Part shown: positions 1-11,905 of the stretch, piece after piece
Layout of the letters: the number at the start of each line of letters is the position of its first letter
Position numbering within the stretch: the first letter of the stretch is position 1
Origin: Paramecium sonneborni
Lineage: Eukaryota; Ciliophora; Oligohymenophorea; Peniculida; Parameciidae
Direction of reading: 5' to 3'
DNA length: 64,000 nucleotides
NCBI GenBank assembly: GCA_905182985.1
Contig: CAJJDN010000078.1
Coordinates: forward strand, 351,170 to 415,169
Notes under the pieces: model-generated
Told to the model about the DNA's origin: nothing
Databases searched by the model: none
The model's input: the letters and a program-made list of their open reading frames with translations, nothing else
Translations under genes and position numbers: made by a program

Positions 1-280
1 GATGTTATTTGTTCTATTTTTGATAAAAAGATTATGCAAAATTATATTCCATAATTGTTAAGTTTAATAAAAGGGATTTTATAGTTGGATTATGAAACTT
101 CCTTTTATAGACTTTATTTATATTTAGGTAAAAAGTCATAGAGTTCAATATTTAAAATAAAATGGTAAATTAGGTTTTGGTAGTCTTGATTGGATTGATT
201 TATTATCAATTGTTTATTAAAGAAATATAAAACTTAATTATTATTAATATTGGAATATTCATTTGAAAATAATATTTTGA
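1..280 (+). CDS. 3' end of an unknown gene
   Basis: The window opens inside a plus-strand reading frame that is open from base 1, with internal TAA/TAG read as Gln. Unspliced it would stop at TGA 187-189. If GTAAATTAGGTTTTGGTAG (19 nt, starting near 164) is removed as an intron, the frame runs on to TGA 278-280. The spliced reading is favoured, because it leaves a short tail-to-tail gap to the next gene at 318, as is usual here. The visible peptide is hydrophobic/basic with no recognised domain. The N-terminus lies outside the window. Confidence 0.45.
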
Positions 281-317
281 TAATAAATTATTTTAGATAA
301 ACATATATTATAAATTA

Positions 318-1089
318 TCAACATTCATCAATATTATAGGATTCTTAATCAGCTAAGATTTTAGTGAGAGGTTCAATAAATTAAGATGCCAATTTCTCTA
401 GAGATGGGTGTCTAAATACATCCAATAATAATTTTGTAATAACTTAATTCTCTTTTTCAAGTGATTTAACCTTAAATATATTTATTTGTAATATTTATAC
501 CTTCTTTTATATCTTATCATATTCATCTTATAGAGGACCAATCTTTTCTAATGCTTCTCTCTTCTTTTTTTAAGACTCCTTTGCTGAGTTTCTATTTCTT
601 CTAATACTATATTATCTTTAGATTCAATTACCATTAACATTTCTTACAATTACATTCTTCTTCACCATTATATACACATTTATTTTTTAATTTCTCAATC
701 ATCTTTAAATAATAATTTGAACTATTTTTCACTGGCTATTAATCTTAAATTCCATTCGAAACTAGATGATCTAAATATTAACTCTCCAATTAAAATAGCA
801 TTGGTAATATGAATAATATTTAACAATTCATTTATTTATGAATTTTTATAATATTGCTACTAAATTACAAAAGATCTAGATCATTTGATTCTTCAAAAAA
901 AACTTAAGTTGCTTTTTTTAAGAAATCTTATGTTGTTGCTTTAAAACTACCCATTATTAGTAAATACTATTTTTATTAAATTATATTTACTTCCTAAAAT
1001 ATCTAATCATTATGCAATTTTGAAGTCTATTTAACACTTTATTCAACTAAATCCATAATTAAATTGCTTTTTGTAAAGAAATTATTCAT
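318..1089 (-). CDS. Hypothetical protein, unknown family
   Basis: The frame starts at ATG 1087-1089 (MNNFFTKSNLIMDLVEQ...) and stays open with many Gln TAA/TAG codons. The N-terminal two thirds are helical with short hydrophobic stretches (ILFILPMLFQL). A Cys cluster (EEECNCKKC) follows, then a charged coiled segment (LEEIETQQRSLKK). The tail reads LLLDVFRHPSLEKLASQF and ends at TGA 318-320. The frame changes after the Cys cluster (about 640) and again near 465, consistent with two short introns, although their edges are ambiguous. No known family is recognised. A second in-frame ATG at 952-954 is possible, but the longer start keeps coding character upstream. Confidence 0.6.
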
Positions 1090-1205
1090 AGATACAGTAT
1101 ACTAATTGAATTGTAATAAAAACATATCTTTTGTCATTTTTTATTATTATTAACTCAGCATTTTGAAAATAAATGCTGTCCATACATCTTCTTATGTTTT
1201 CTTTA

Positions 1206-2031
1206 TCATTTGATGTATTTATGTAAATCCCATCTATTGACTGAACGATTAACCATGAGTTATTTAATAACAGTATAATGTATTGAAAAAGATGTCACAA
1301 AAGTCATCACGGAACAACAAAAAATTAGCAAGATATTTTGTACCTTTTACTATTAATTTATTCATTACTTTAATCATAATATACCAATTAAGAACGAAAA
1401 AGAAGCCCTATGGTCTAAAATAAAGAACAACTCATCGTAATTTTAAGTGGATTGGATTTGTATTATGATATAATTTCTTACACAATTTCTTTTTCTCCAG
1501 GACAATTTTCTAGCCCATAAATTACTAAATTCCCCATTATTTGTAAGAAGTATGGTAATTGTTAATCTAACACATTATTTAAATTGATTGTTTGTTTTTA
1601 AAGAATAATTTTCTAAAAGAAGGATGTCACCTAATTTTAAATTTCAATTAAAGTTGGAGACTTACTAAATAATTACTAAAATATTATACGATGCTTATTA
1701 TATTGGTTATTATTACTATTGGCATTGCTGAATTATAGAGAGAAGTTGCTATTTCTGTAAATACTAAACAAATTATTTTAAATGTTATACTTAAATATTT
1801 TGTTTCTAACCATTCTCTTCTTATTTAACTTATTATTGTTTTTCTTGTTATTGTTATTTCATTATACTCTATAAAAAGACTTGTTAAATGTGATTCATTG
1901 TTAATTTTAATAATGAAAGAATTAACAATTCTATCTCTTTAAGTTAAGAACTGATACGTATTATCAACATTCAAAAAAGAACATTTTTGATTTAAATTTC
2001 TTTCTTTTTCAGATTTTTTTTTACGCACCAT
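1206..2031 (-). CDS. Hypothetical membrane-associated protein
   Basis: It starts at ATG 2029-2031 with a basic N-terminus (MVRKKKSEKERNLNQK) and ends at TGA 1206-1208, giving about 250 residues after splicing. Two 35-nt introns are inferred. Removing them joins three frames into one, with hydrophobic stretches such as AMPIVIITNIISIVQYF and ILLIFCCSVMTFVTSFSIHY that could be membrane segments. A central region contains YGLENCPGEKEIVQEII. No domain is recognised. It lies upstream of, and in the same orientation as, the gene at 318-1089, with a 116-bp spacer. Confidence 0.55.
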
Positions 2032-2576
2032 TATAATTATTATATAAATATATAATAATCACATATAAAACCTAATTTACAATTGTTATTTTAAAATATG
2101 TTTATTTTTTATATTTATTTACATTAATCTACTCTTAGAAAATACCATAAATAGTTTTAAACTTAATCTTTAAAATAATTATTGAAATATTATTTTTATA
2201 AGAATCGTATTAAAAATTGTGTTAAGAATAAAGATAAATTTTATAAATTAAGTAGTTTAAATGATAATGAGTATATTTTTGTTAGAAAATATTTAAAACA
2301 ACTTTTCTAAAGAATAATTTAAAAAAAGACTACATGTTAAATTCAATAGATTGATTGTTAAATAAAAAAACTAAAATATATAAGCATTTGAATGGAGGGC
2401 TTCTTGTATATTTAGCAAGTTCAAAATTTAAAAATTGAGAAATTTTAACCATTATTAAATTGATTATAAAAGACTTGTAAGAAAGAATGAAAGTTTTCTT
2501 ATCAACATTTCCATTAGTATTATTTAATTGAAATTTAACTCATATTTATCATTTTGATAATCTATAATTACCTTAA
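2032..2576. other. Intergenic, no gene seen
   Basis: This very AT-rich spacer lies between a minus-strand gene start (2031) and a plus-strand gene start (2577), so it should hold two promoters. Only short open frames are present. An ATG near 2488 is followed by a TGA within about 15 codons. No RNA gene or repeat was recognised. Confidence 0.5.
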
Positions 2577-4350
2577 ATGAGACAATCTTAAAAAGTATTT
2601 TCAAAATGTACTTAGAATATGAGGCTAAGAAATTAATTGATTTTCATAGCCTCTGTCTAAGCATTCATCATCATATCCTATGTTTTAGCATAAAATATGA
2701 TTCACCTTTCTCTACTTAATGAATACTTTTCAGACACTTCAAACAATTTGTATAAGGAAAATTCAAATAGGATTCAATCTAATATAATAAAATTATATAG
2801 AAGCTACTTTGATAAAGTCTTCTATTTAAGTAAGTATAAATATAATTAGATGGCAACACCTTAATCTCATTTCATAGATTATATCATTATACTAAAAAGT
2901 AAGTAATCCTTTAGAATAATTTTATAACAAACGAAGACTTCTAAATGGCATATGGTGGAATAAATCCGATCCCAGATCCTTTTCGAATAGTTAAAGGATA
3001 TGGAAACTATGATATTTCATATTGCTTTATGTGTTATTCAAACTTAAGTTCATATAATTAACCTAAGAGCATTGATGAATTAGTAGGTATTAAAATGTAA
3101 GAACAAGTACAAGCTTATGGTTAACTTTTATATTAAGGAAAAGAGATTAACCAATATTTCTTTTATTCTTATATAGTAAAGGAGAAATTAACCTCAATAT
3201 ATCCTTGTTTAAATAGACAATAAGGAATTTATAGTTATAAACCAGAGTAACGAGACTGGTATATTGAGTTACAAAAGAATTATGATAAAACATAAAATTA
3301 TAATGCTTATAATTACACATTTACGAATCCTTTCATGTGTAAATTTATGTATAATTATTTTAGTATTTACAGAAAAAAAAATTGGATTATCTATGGCAAT
3401 GCCTCTTGTAGATGAATAAACTAAATTAATAGGTGGAGTGGGATCAATATTTTTAGGAAATGAATTTGTTTAAGAAGCAGGCTAAAATAAATTTGGATTT
3501 CAAATTATATATTTGATTTCAAATGAAGGAATTATGATTATGCATCCATACAAAGTTTCAGAGGAATATTTACCTTTATTCATATATAATGAGACTATTA
3601 CAGGATTTAATTATTCAGATTGGAAAGAAATTTAAAAAAAGAATGGATCATCTTCTTGTCCAAATTTTGAGTTATACAATTCCTCCCTTTAATGTCGATT
3701 TAACTCTTTATATAATTAAGAAATGATTATTGGTATTTAGGAGATTCCTAAATTTAAGATGATTCTGATCATGTATAATAATTATAAACTCTAGGTTATT
3801 AAGTAGTCAAGAATACTTTGAATTTTATTATAAATTTTAATAATAATTGTAAGAAAGTTTGTCAGAAACATTATCATAAGATATTACTACATTATTTGGA
3901 TTATTAGTACTGGTGTGTATTTGCATTTATATACTTATACAGATTATCTTTTACCCTATTTATGCTGTTTAAGAATATGCTAAAAATATGATCTCATAAA
4001 AAAAGAAATAAGAAAAAGGAATACCAATATTTATTTAGAAGTTTATGAGTGATTAGGTGAGGTAATTGCTTTAAACTTTTAAGTTTGTTGAAAATAAATT
4101 AGAATTGTTATCATTTCGTAAAACTGAGTAATGCTCTTTTTTTGAGAATATTTAATATCCTTAAAAAAGCATTTCATTTCAACTTCATCTTAAATAATAT
4201 CAACATTTTCTTAAAATTCACAAAGTTTAAAAATTTAAATTATTACAAAGTCAAAAAGATCATATTTTATAATTATTTATGTAAAATAGCCTTAATTTAA
4301 AGAAAATCTTATAATTAGTAAAAAAAGCTAATTTGTTTTAAGCTTCTTGA
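2577..4350 (+). CDS. Membrane protein with Cache-like extracellular domain
   Basis: ATG 2577-2579 begins a basic N-terminus, followed by a membrane segment (LIFIASVQAFIIISYVLA). A long extracellular-type region follows and contains PEQRDWYIEL, which resembles the (R)-x-W-Y signature of Cache/sensor domains. Next comes PLVDEQTKLIGGVGSIFLG, typical of the second half of a Cache fold. A second membrane segment (LFGLLVLVCICIYILIQII) precedes a basic cytosolic region that stops at TGA 4348-4350. At least three introns are inferred, including a clear 20-nt one near 2836 (GTAAGTATAAATATAATTAG) and a 25-nt one near 3340. The topology TM-Cache-TM suggests a surface sensor. The effector domain is not recognised, and the gene may extend into the coiled-coil ORF downstream. 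Confidence 0.6.
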
Positions 4351-4416
4351 ATTTTAATCTATTTTGATTCATAACATATTTGATTATATTTTAAATTATA
4401 GAATTGATATAATAAA

Positions 4417-5148
4417 ATGATAATTAATGAGTAATAATCTAAATTATATTAAAATTTAACTGCTATGTATAAAAAACATTCCACAGAAAAATTAGTTAGA
4501 AAAAATGCATCTCCAACTCATGAAAAGGAGAATAATTCTTATGCTCGTAAATATAGTAGAAAACTTTTGAGTAGATAAAGTAATCATGATGATTAAGAAA
4601 ATATTTTAACAACTTATAATTCATAAACTAATACAATCAATTAAAATGAAAGTGCAGCTCATTTATAATAAATTATTTAATAATAAAAAAGATAAATCTA
4701 AAATTTGAAAATGGGTTGTCCTAGATGTTTAACTAAATAAAATACAGATCTTGAATTAAGAAATAAAATTTTAGTTTAAAATAATTAGATTCTTTCTTTA
4801 TTATCAAGGGAAACTTAATAATAAGATTACACAGAACTATTTAAAATAAATTAGATGCTTTAGTAATAAAATGAGGAATTAAGATAAAATAATGAAATTT
4901 TAATATAAAATCAATAAGAAATATTATAAGAAAACTTATTCTTAAAAAATTTATTTGCTGAAACAAGTAGCAATGCAAATGCAAAGGAGAATTCAAGCTG
5001 TAATTTATTTATATTATAATTGATAGAATTATTTAGTCTTTCATAATCATAAGGAAGATTTTCTTCAATTTTGTAGTTAAACTCATAAGTTCAATCTCCA
5101 TCACATACTAAATAACATCACGATAAATTATTTAACTTATTAAAATGA
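4417..5148 (+). CDS. Q-rich coiled-coil protein, possibly the C-terminus of the upstream gene
   Basis: An uninterrupted frame runs from ATG 4417-4419 to TGA 5146-5148 (about 243 codons). It is rich in Gln, Asn and Glu, with a coiled-coil-like centre (NQMLQQQNEELRQNNEIL) and a single CPRC pair (KMGCPRCLTKQN). An in-frame TGA lies just upstream of the ATG, so the ORF is either its own gene or a 3' exon joined by splicing to the Cache-like membrane gene that ends at 4350. Many ciliate Cache-type receptors have such disordered cytosolic tails. No domain is recognised. It ends 40 bp before the next gene. Confidence 0.5.
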
Positions 5149-5188
5149 GTTTTGATTTTATTATCCATATATATTATTTTAATTTATT

Positions 5189-7317
5189 ATGTTTTTTAAG
5201 TAAAACCTTTATCTTATTTTAGTTTTGCTCGATTCTTTCCTCAGCAATAATAACTTGATTCATTATTATTAGCTAACGCTGATTGTGAATTAGAATTGAT
5301 TTTATAGACAGATAATATTTTATAAGAAATTAAAGGAATGGGAGCCAATAAATTTGCTGATCAGTACATAATTTATTAATTATATTTTATAGTATAATCA
5401 AGCATCCAGAAATGTATTAAAGGATGATTAATTATATAATAATGGTTGATGATGAATTGACTGACAAATAGAGATAAATACAGTATTATGTAAAATAAAT
5501 ATCAAAAGATATCCATTCTTATGTAGTGAAATTTTAGGCAGTTAAAATTAAAAATTATTGGATTTTCTATTTGAAAGACCAGAGGAAGGAATAGAAGCAG
5601 ATGCAGAAATGATTCGAGTTAGCTTATATGATCAATTGATTAGCTTTCTTGAAGGAGATGTTTTTAATATGACATCAGCAGGTTATTTTTCAAAAGCGTT
5701 TCTTGCTATTATAAAAAAAAGAGGATTTGATGTATCATTTATTCAAATTTTTAGGTATGGACTCAAATTATTAATAATAAATAAATTATATCTAATTTAT
5801 TAAAACACATTGATTGTAGGCATATTGCAGAAATTATTGAAAAATTAATAATCCTTGATACAACATAAGAATTTACAGAAGAAACATTTCTTAATGAAAG
5901 AAAGACATTATTATAAAGAATTATTATCTTAATGCAAAATAAATATCATTGTTCAGAAATAGTTGAAAACATTTGCGATATTTTAATAGAAATTACATCC
6001 AAAAATATGAGTTGTTTATACTATAATAATCCTGATATTGTTCCATTTATTGATTAAATTAAAAGACCTGAATTGCTATATGAGATTGCAATTAAAACAT
6101 AGAAACCATAGCCTTTATAAGTTTTGATTAATTTAGTTGAAATGTCATCAAAAGAATCTAAAAAAGAAGAAGATGATGAAGTTATTCACAATAATGAAAA
6201 AGATTATTCAATTTTTGAAAACATTGTACCTGAATTACCTTAAAATTTATTAAGCAAAAGATATAGTGCTGCTAATTTTAAAAATTCAAATAAAGAATAA
6301 GTTTAACCATTTGGACTACATAAGATTACGCTATTAAAATTAATTTAAACTTTCGTCTAGTAAATTTGAATATTCATTCATAGAACAAATGACATCTCTA
6401 TTATTGAATCGATGTTAAATGCTGGTTTGGTTTAAGTGTTAGAAACTATATGTGTTTAATATTCATCTAATAATCAAATTCACATTATAACTGAAAAGAT
6501 TATAAAATCAATATTAGATTTAAATGATGAAAAATTAACAGAAAAAGTTTAATTTTTAATTTAAAATTTAGGTATTTGAATTTGGTTAACTTATCGAATT
6601 TATTATTGGTTATCATATAGAGCAGAATGATAAAAAAGGATATTTGGCACTTTTGACCTAATTATCTAATTATTTAATTGAGAAATCTTACAACAAATTA
6701 ATTCTTTAATATTATAAAGATAGTAAAAATAAGAATTAAAATTAGATTAATAATGGTTTAATTTTGTGAAAAACAGACTATGCAACATTAATTAAAAAGA
6801 GAAACCTTATTTATGTAATGTTAATCCAAAAGCCAAATCAGAAATTGCTGATGATTAAGAATCAGATATTATGCAGATTTTGCAAGTATATTATGTTTGA
6901 ATAATTATATAGAAATTTAATGATTCTTAATATGGTTAGTAGAATTAAGTAGATTAATAAGATCAATAAGATTAATAAGATTAATAAGATTAAGATAAGG
7001 AAACATAATAAAATGAATAAGATTAAGAGAATAATAATTAATAAGATGATGGAGGATAAGAAGAAGATGAGAATATTTTAATAGATATTAATGATGATTA
7101 GGTTTGGATGGAAGATAAAAATTAGAATAAAAAAGTAAATCAAGATGATGAAGCTTAAGAAAATAATAATTAGAATATTTAATAAGTGATTTCATAAGAT
7201 ATTAAAGAAGTCACTACAAAAGATGAAAGTATTTCTTCTTTATTTAATCACAACCTATTTTGGAAGATTTAATATGACAGTCAAAATGCAGAAGATATTT
7301 TAAATAATTATGCATGA
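5189..7317 (+). CDS. SAPS-domain regulatory subunit of protein phosphatase 6
   Basis: The protein begins MFFNFARFF..., the counterpart of MFWKFD... in SAPS/PPP6R proteins. It continues with ADCELELILQTDNILQEIK and CSEILGSQNQKLLDFLFERP, the hallmark KLLDFL segment, then NMTSAGYFSKAFLAIIKKR. Later SAPS elements include FGQLIEFIIGYHIEQ and WFNFVKNRL. The C-terminus is an acidic, Gln-rich tail with DQQ repeats (6945-7000) that ends at TGA 7315-7317. About seven introns of 23-29 nt restore one frame of roughly 650 residues. SAPS proteins bind the PP6/Sit4 catalytic subunit and direct it to substrates. Family assignment is firm; the individual role is inferred. Confidence 0.88.
6945..7000 (+). repeat. 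Coding GATTAATAA tandem repeat
   Basis: Near-perfect repeats of a 9-bp unit (GAT TAA TAA) encode Asp-Gln-Gln within the acidic tail of the SAPS protein. The unit is legible only under the ciliate code, because TAA would otherwise stop translation. Confidence 0.8.
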
Positions 7318-7776
7318 TGATTTTGTTATAAAGAATAGTATTGAAATTTATAAACAATTCTATTTTATAATTTATAATTAAAAATTTAAGAATTATATGT
7401 CAATTTCAAAAATAAAGATTGAGAAATATACTTTAAACAAGATATAAATTATAAACATCATAGAGAAAGTTACAGATTATAACAACTACTTTTTTTGGTT
7501 TATTTTCTTTTTCTACAATTATTGATTTTTGAGATTGTCTTTCCTAATTAAAATCAATTAGGACAATTTTTTCTTTATAAACAACTTTCCAAAATAAAAT
7601 TTCAAGACCAAACTAGTTTGAAAAATGATTAAAACAAAAACTTATTGTTTATGATGAAGTAAATGATTTTATATAATATTTAAAAACTATATATATAGTT
7701 TAAAATTTATAAAAGTGTGTTTAACTAAATTAAAAATACCGCATAAAATTTTTGAATAATTTAAATAGAGTTTTGT
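7318..7776. other. Intergenic with an imperfect hairpin
   Basis: This is a 459-bp spacer between two plus-strand genes. An inverted repeat at 7534-7566 pairs ATTGTC..CTAATT with AATTAGGACAAT, with a 4-nt bulge. It could mark the 3' end of the SAPS gene or be chance. No open frame of note was found. Confidence 0.4.
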
Positions 7777-8482
7777 ATGGCTAGGCTTAAAAAAGGAAAA
7801 TAATACAAGAAAAAATCTCTTTAATAGACATAATAACAGTAACAACCTATATAATAATAAACCATTCAAAAAATTATAAAAAAGATTAAATAAGCACCGT
7901 CAGAAGAAAGAATAATTGAGAGGAAACCTTCACCTTAAATATTCTTAGAGAAAAGAACTAGAAAGGAATAAATGTAATTAGGTGTTAAAAAGAAAATACG
8001 ATAACCCTATAGTATTAATTTTAGTAAAATTTTAAGATCAAGGATATTACCCAGATTCACCTAATTTATAATTTCCCAATTAATTATTAGATTCTTTGAT
8101 AAAGGTTATTTGTTCCTTTGGAAACAGTGCTAAACTAAGTTAAATAATCAAAAACTTGAGTTTATTTTATTCAAATGAAATTCAAGAAGAAGTGCTTAAT
8201 TTAGTTTTAGCTGAATCAGAGGAGTCTGGAACTATTTATGAACTTGATGGAAAATTCAAAGTTACAAATGGTCTCATCTAAAAAGTATATTTAAGAAAAT
8301 AATAGATTAGCCATTATAGAAGAACGATTAACTTGGTTCGAGATTGAAGCACGAAGATATTGATGATAATGATCAATTTCATTCTCTATCAAACAATAAT
8401 CCTCAATGTAATTATGAATAATTATCCTTTAGAGGAAAATGAGATTGAAGATGAACTCAATCAATTTAGATAATATAATTGA
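7777..8482 (+). CDS. Small basic/acidic hypothetical protein
   Basis: ATG 7777-7779 opens a Lys-rich, Gln-rich N-terminus (MARLKKGKQYKKKS, then poly-Gln). A helical middle (NQLLDSLIKVICSFGNSAKL, EEVLNLVLAESEESGTIYEL) and an acidic tail (DIDDNDQ, ENEIEDEL) follow, ending at TGA 8480-8482. Three introns of 25-26 nt are inferred at about 8010, 8286 and 8408, each restoring frame. The middle part, with GTIYELDGKFKVTNGLI, is reminiscent of a small winged-helix-like fold, but that is a guess. Its end lies 53 bp from the end of the convergent pseudokinase gene. Confidence 0.6.
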
Positions 8483-8534
8483 AAAAAAATCAATATCATT
8501 ATTATTTATTGTTTCAAATTTCTAAATATTATAA

Positions 8535-9400
8535 TCAAATGATAGAATTCTCAATCTCCAATTTTAACTTAATATCTTCAAATGTTATTCTATTTGAAGT
8601 ATCATAGATGATCATTAATTGAATCAATTATTGAATTTTTAGAGGTATCTATTTAAAATATAATTTATTGCTACTTCTAATTTCATTTCAAACCCATTTT
8701 GTTAAATTTATCTAAAAAAATATAATTGATCTCCTGCTGTTCTATATGTATAAGGCAATTTATTGCAAAAACCAAAATACAATACTAAACCAAGCTTATA
8801 AATTTATATTAAATAAATACTGAAAATACATCTTTAATTCGAGTTTATTTTTTCTCATAAAATACTTCTGGAGCAGAGTATGCTTTGGCTTCACCATCTA
8901 TTAATTCGTACAACTAAGATATACCATAATTTGTTAACTTATCAAAATAGAATAACATATACTTTATAGATCTTATTCTTAACTAAAATATTTATTGGTT
9001 TCAGTTCTCTTAAATCGAGATCATCATCAATTAATGTTTAATATCCTTTTAAGAATTATCTCAAAAATTCATAGGTATCCTATTCAGTTAGTGGCTTTTT
9101 TTGAATTTATGTTTTAAAATTAGAATCACACTTTTCCATAATTATGATTAAATGATTATTGTGTTCAAAAATTTCATAATATTTTACAAGGTTTGGATTA
9201 TTAATACTTTTCAGTTTTTCTATTTGTAAAGATCTTGGTACTTTAGTATTATAAAATATTTTAGCACAAACGGGAATTTGTTTATTAAGTTCATTAATAC
9301 AATCATAAATTACAGAATGTCTTCCTTTTCCTATCAATTTATCACTTAAAATTATAAAGTTTCCTATTTAAATAGGCGATTTTTAGTGTTTCATGATCAT
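8535..9400 (-). CDS. Protein kinase-like protein, probable pseudokinase
   Basis: The frame starts at ATG 9398-9400 and ends at TGA 8535-8537, about 260 residues after three 25-26-nt introns. Kinase landmarks appear in order: glycine loop GKGRHSVIYD, the VCAK lysine, a hinge-like IIIMEKCD, LRELKPINIL in place of HRDLKPxNIL, YKLTNYGIS in place of the DFG region, APEV, DVFSLGLVLYFGF, and a C-lobe IIYDTSNRITFEDIK. The catalytic Asp of HRD is Glu and the metal-binding Asp of DFG is Asn, so catalysis is probably lost while the fold is kept. The gene is compact and intact, which argues for a retained scaffold role and not decay. Confidence 0.8.
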
Positions 9401-10133
9401 TAAAAAATAATTAAAATATTTTATTTTTTTCAATCATGTAATTAACGGTTTTATGTGTTCAATGTATAATTATAAACAATAAAATCTATCTCAAATGAAA
9501 ATTTTATTGCTTTTCCCTTTTTAAAGCCTATCGTTTTAATGGAACTTTGTATTTTTAATGTTACTATCCTATTTCAAGTAAAATATTTCACTTTTTTCAA
9601 AAGCCTTCAATAATAATAAAAAACAATTATAAAAATTTTTAATAAAATCTTGAATTTTGTTTTATTATTAATATGCAACTATTAAATTAAAAAAATTCTA
9701 ATATTATATTCTACAAAGGTTTTGATTTAAAGATTGTTGTTAATAAAAATTTTTTTAATAATCTCCCTAATCAATCAAATTTTAAAGTAAATGTTATAAT
9801 AGTTGTTACTAAAATTTCTCACATTCTATAACCCTAATAGAATATTCAACTATTTATATTGTATAAAGATTCTAATTTTTATTAAGTAATATTAACCATA
9901 GGAGTACATTATTTGTTTAGTTCTAATTGAAAATATAATCTAATCATCAATTTCAATTTTGACACTTTTAATAACATTCCTTATTAATTATAATTTGAGA
10001 TTCTAATGTATTTCCATAATTTTTTTCAATAATCCTAATGTAATTATATGTTCGATGTCATTTTATTCAATATCATTTTAATAAATTTATAATATATTAT
10101 TAATGATCAAGTAATAAATAAAAAATACTTAAA
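9401..10133. other. Intergenic, nothing assigned
   Basis: This 730-bp AT-rich stretch lies between the start of the pseudokinase gene and the end of EXO1, both on the minus strand. Short frames on the minus strand reach about 35-40 codons but lack recognisable motifs. No RNA gene was recognised. Confidence 0.4.
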
Positions 10134-11876
10134 TCAAAATTAAATTTATTTGAATTAGAGTTCTTGATTTAAGAAAAGACCAAAATCAGTATAATAGAAT
10201 CTTTTTTAATAATTATCAGAAAACTCTTCAGAAATACTATATTATTAAAATTCTTCTTCAACTTATGAATTAAGATTCTAATCTATTCTTTAAATTTCTT
10301 CTTCAATTTTATTGATCTCTGTAGAAATTTTATTTTATTTCTAAATCACAGATGATGGTGGTTTAAATGGTTTGAAAGAAGGTTAGAAATATTGATTAAT
10401 TCTTTTTTATTCATGTTTTATTACAATTTTGGAATTCTTCTTTTAAATTTAATTGGTTAGAATATTGTTGTTGATTAATGATTTTTATTTAAGTGTCTCT
10501 TGTTAACTTGAAAATAAATTAGTTTATTCAAAGTTTTATTAGTTATCAATTATAATTTTTTGATTGTTTTCTTTAGATTTTGATTTAACAATTTAGGAAT
10601 AATTAGATACTTTTGTTTCTCCTGATCTTTCAAAAGATTCTTCTATATTTATTTTTGAAGATTATGATTTTTTAATAAATTTAAATACTTATTGATTTTT
10701 TTCTTTTACAGATGTTGGTATTTAAAATAAATCATTATCATTATCATTTATTTATTTTTTATCAATAATTTATTACTTATAATTTTTTGATGTTTAAGAA
10801 TATGGTTTTAAATCTTATGGACATATTTTTCCATCTGCTATGTCTTATATTAACATATCTGTATAAACATTTCCTAAAAAATCAAGATTTCCTTCTAAAA
10901 GTGATTTCATCTATGGATATAAAAGATCTGTATCAAATGTATGAACTGTTACCATTTTTCTTTAGACTGGACAAAATACTCTCTAAAATAGAAAGGTTAG
11001 ATACGCTTTCTCAAATGATTCAATATAATCAAAAGGAACAGATACTTTTTGCTTTCTCTAAAGATTATCAATAGCTTATCTATAGTTTTATGAAGTTGCT
11101 ACTATTTAATAAGCTCTTTTGATTCCTATACCATTTATTGAACCCAAATAATCACAACCTGATAAGATACAAAAAGTTAGGAATTTTTGATGATGCCAAT
11201 TTTAAAAATTATAATCACTACAAGTTTAAATGACTTCGTAATCAATTTCTTCACCATAACCAAATTTGTCCAATTTATAAAGGACTTTTTTAGCTCCATA
11301 AGCAATAAGATCAGAATCTTCAGTTATTATTACATCAACATATTCTGTTAATGATAAATATGCTAATTAAGCATCTGCTTCATATGGAGCAACTATGCAT
11401 TCAATATTTCTAATTCTCAAAGCTTCCAATAATTTAGATGCCATCTAAGGAGTAACATCTATTGATTCTACTAATTTTTAATATGCTTTCTCTTTCTCTC
11501 CCTGCTATTTAAATTCTAAATGTTTTTAAAGATTATCATTTCTCTTTCTAATTAATATATATTTATATTACTTTTCCCGCTCTTCTTCTGTACATTTTTT
11601 GCTTGGCAATTTAGCTCCATCAAATACCATAATGACAGTAATGTTATATTTTTTAAGCAACTCAACTTTTTTTAGACAATAATTTATATGCTCATTAGTT
11701 TCTCTTCCATCTTATAATTCTTATGCACATAAAAATATTCCTTTATGTAACCTAAGTTATTATGTTTGAAATTACCAACAATATGTATCTACAGCTATTT
11801 TCTTATTTGAATATTCAGAAATATGTCTAGGCTTTGTGACAGATTTGAGAGCTTTTAATAAAGAATCTATTCCCAT
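10134..11876 (-). CDS. EXO1: Exonuclease 1 (XPG/Rad2 family 5' nuclease)
   Basis: ATG 11874-11876 gives [13 protein letters not shown], the usual start of this family. N-region motifs include [19 protein letters not shown] and [16 protein letters not shown]. The I-region has [14 protein letters not shown] and [18 protein letters not shown], then [18 protein letters not shown] and [13 protein letters not shown]. The metal-binding acidic residues are all present. One 24-nt intron (near 11568) leaves about 572 residues, ending at TGA 10134-10136. The disordered C-terminal part contains QKRINQYF, a canonical PCNA-binding PIP box (Q-x-x-I-x-x-Y-F). Known family role: 5'-3' resection in mismatch repair and recombination. 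Confidence 0.95.
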
Positions 11877-11905
11877 ATTTTAAAAATAATATTTTTAACT
11901 ATATT

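Noticed and set aside
10787..11074. Plus-strand ORF of 95 codons
   Set aside because: It lies antisense to the EXO1 nuclease domain, whose motifs are unmistakable on the other strand.
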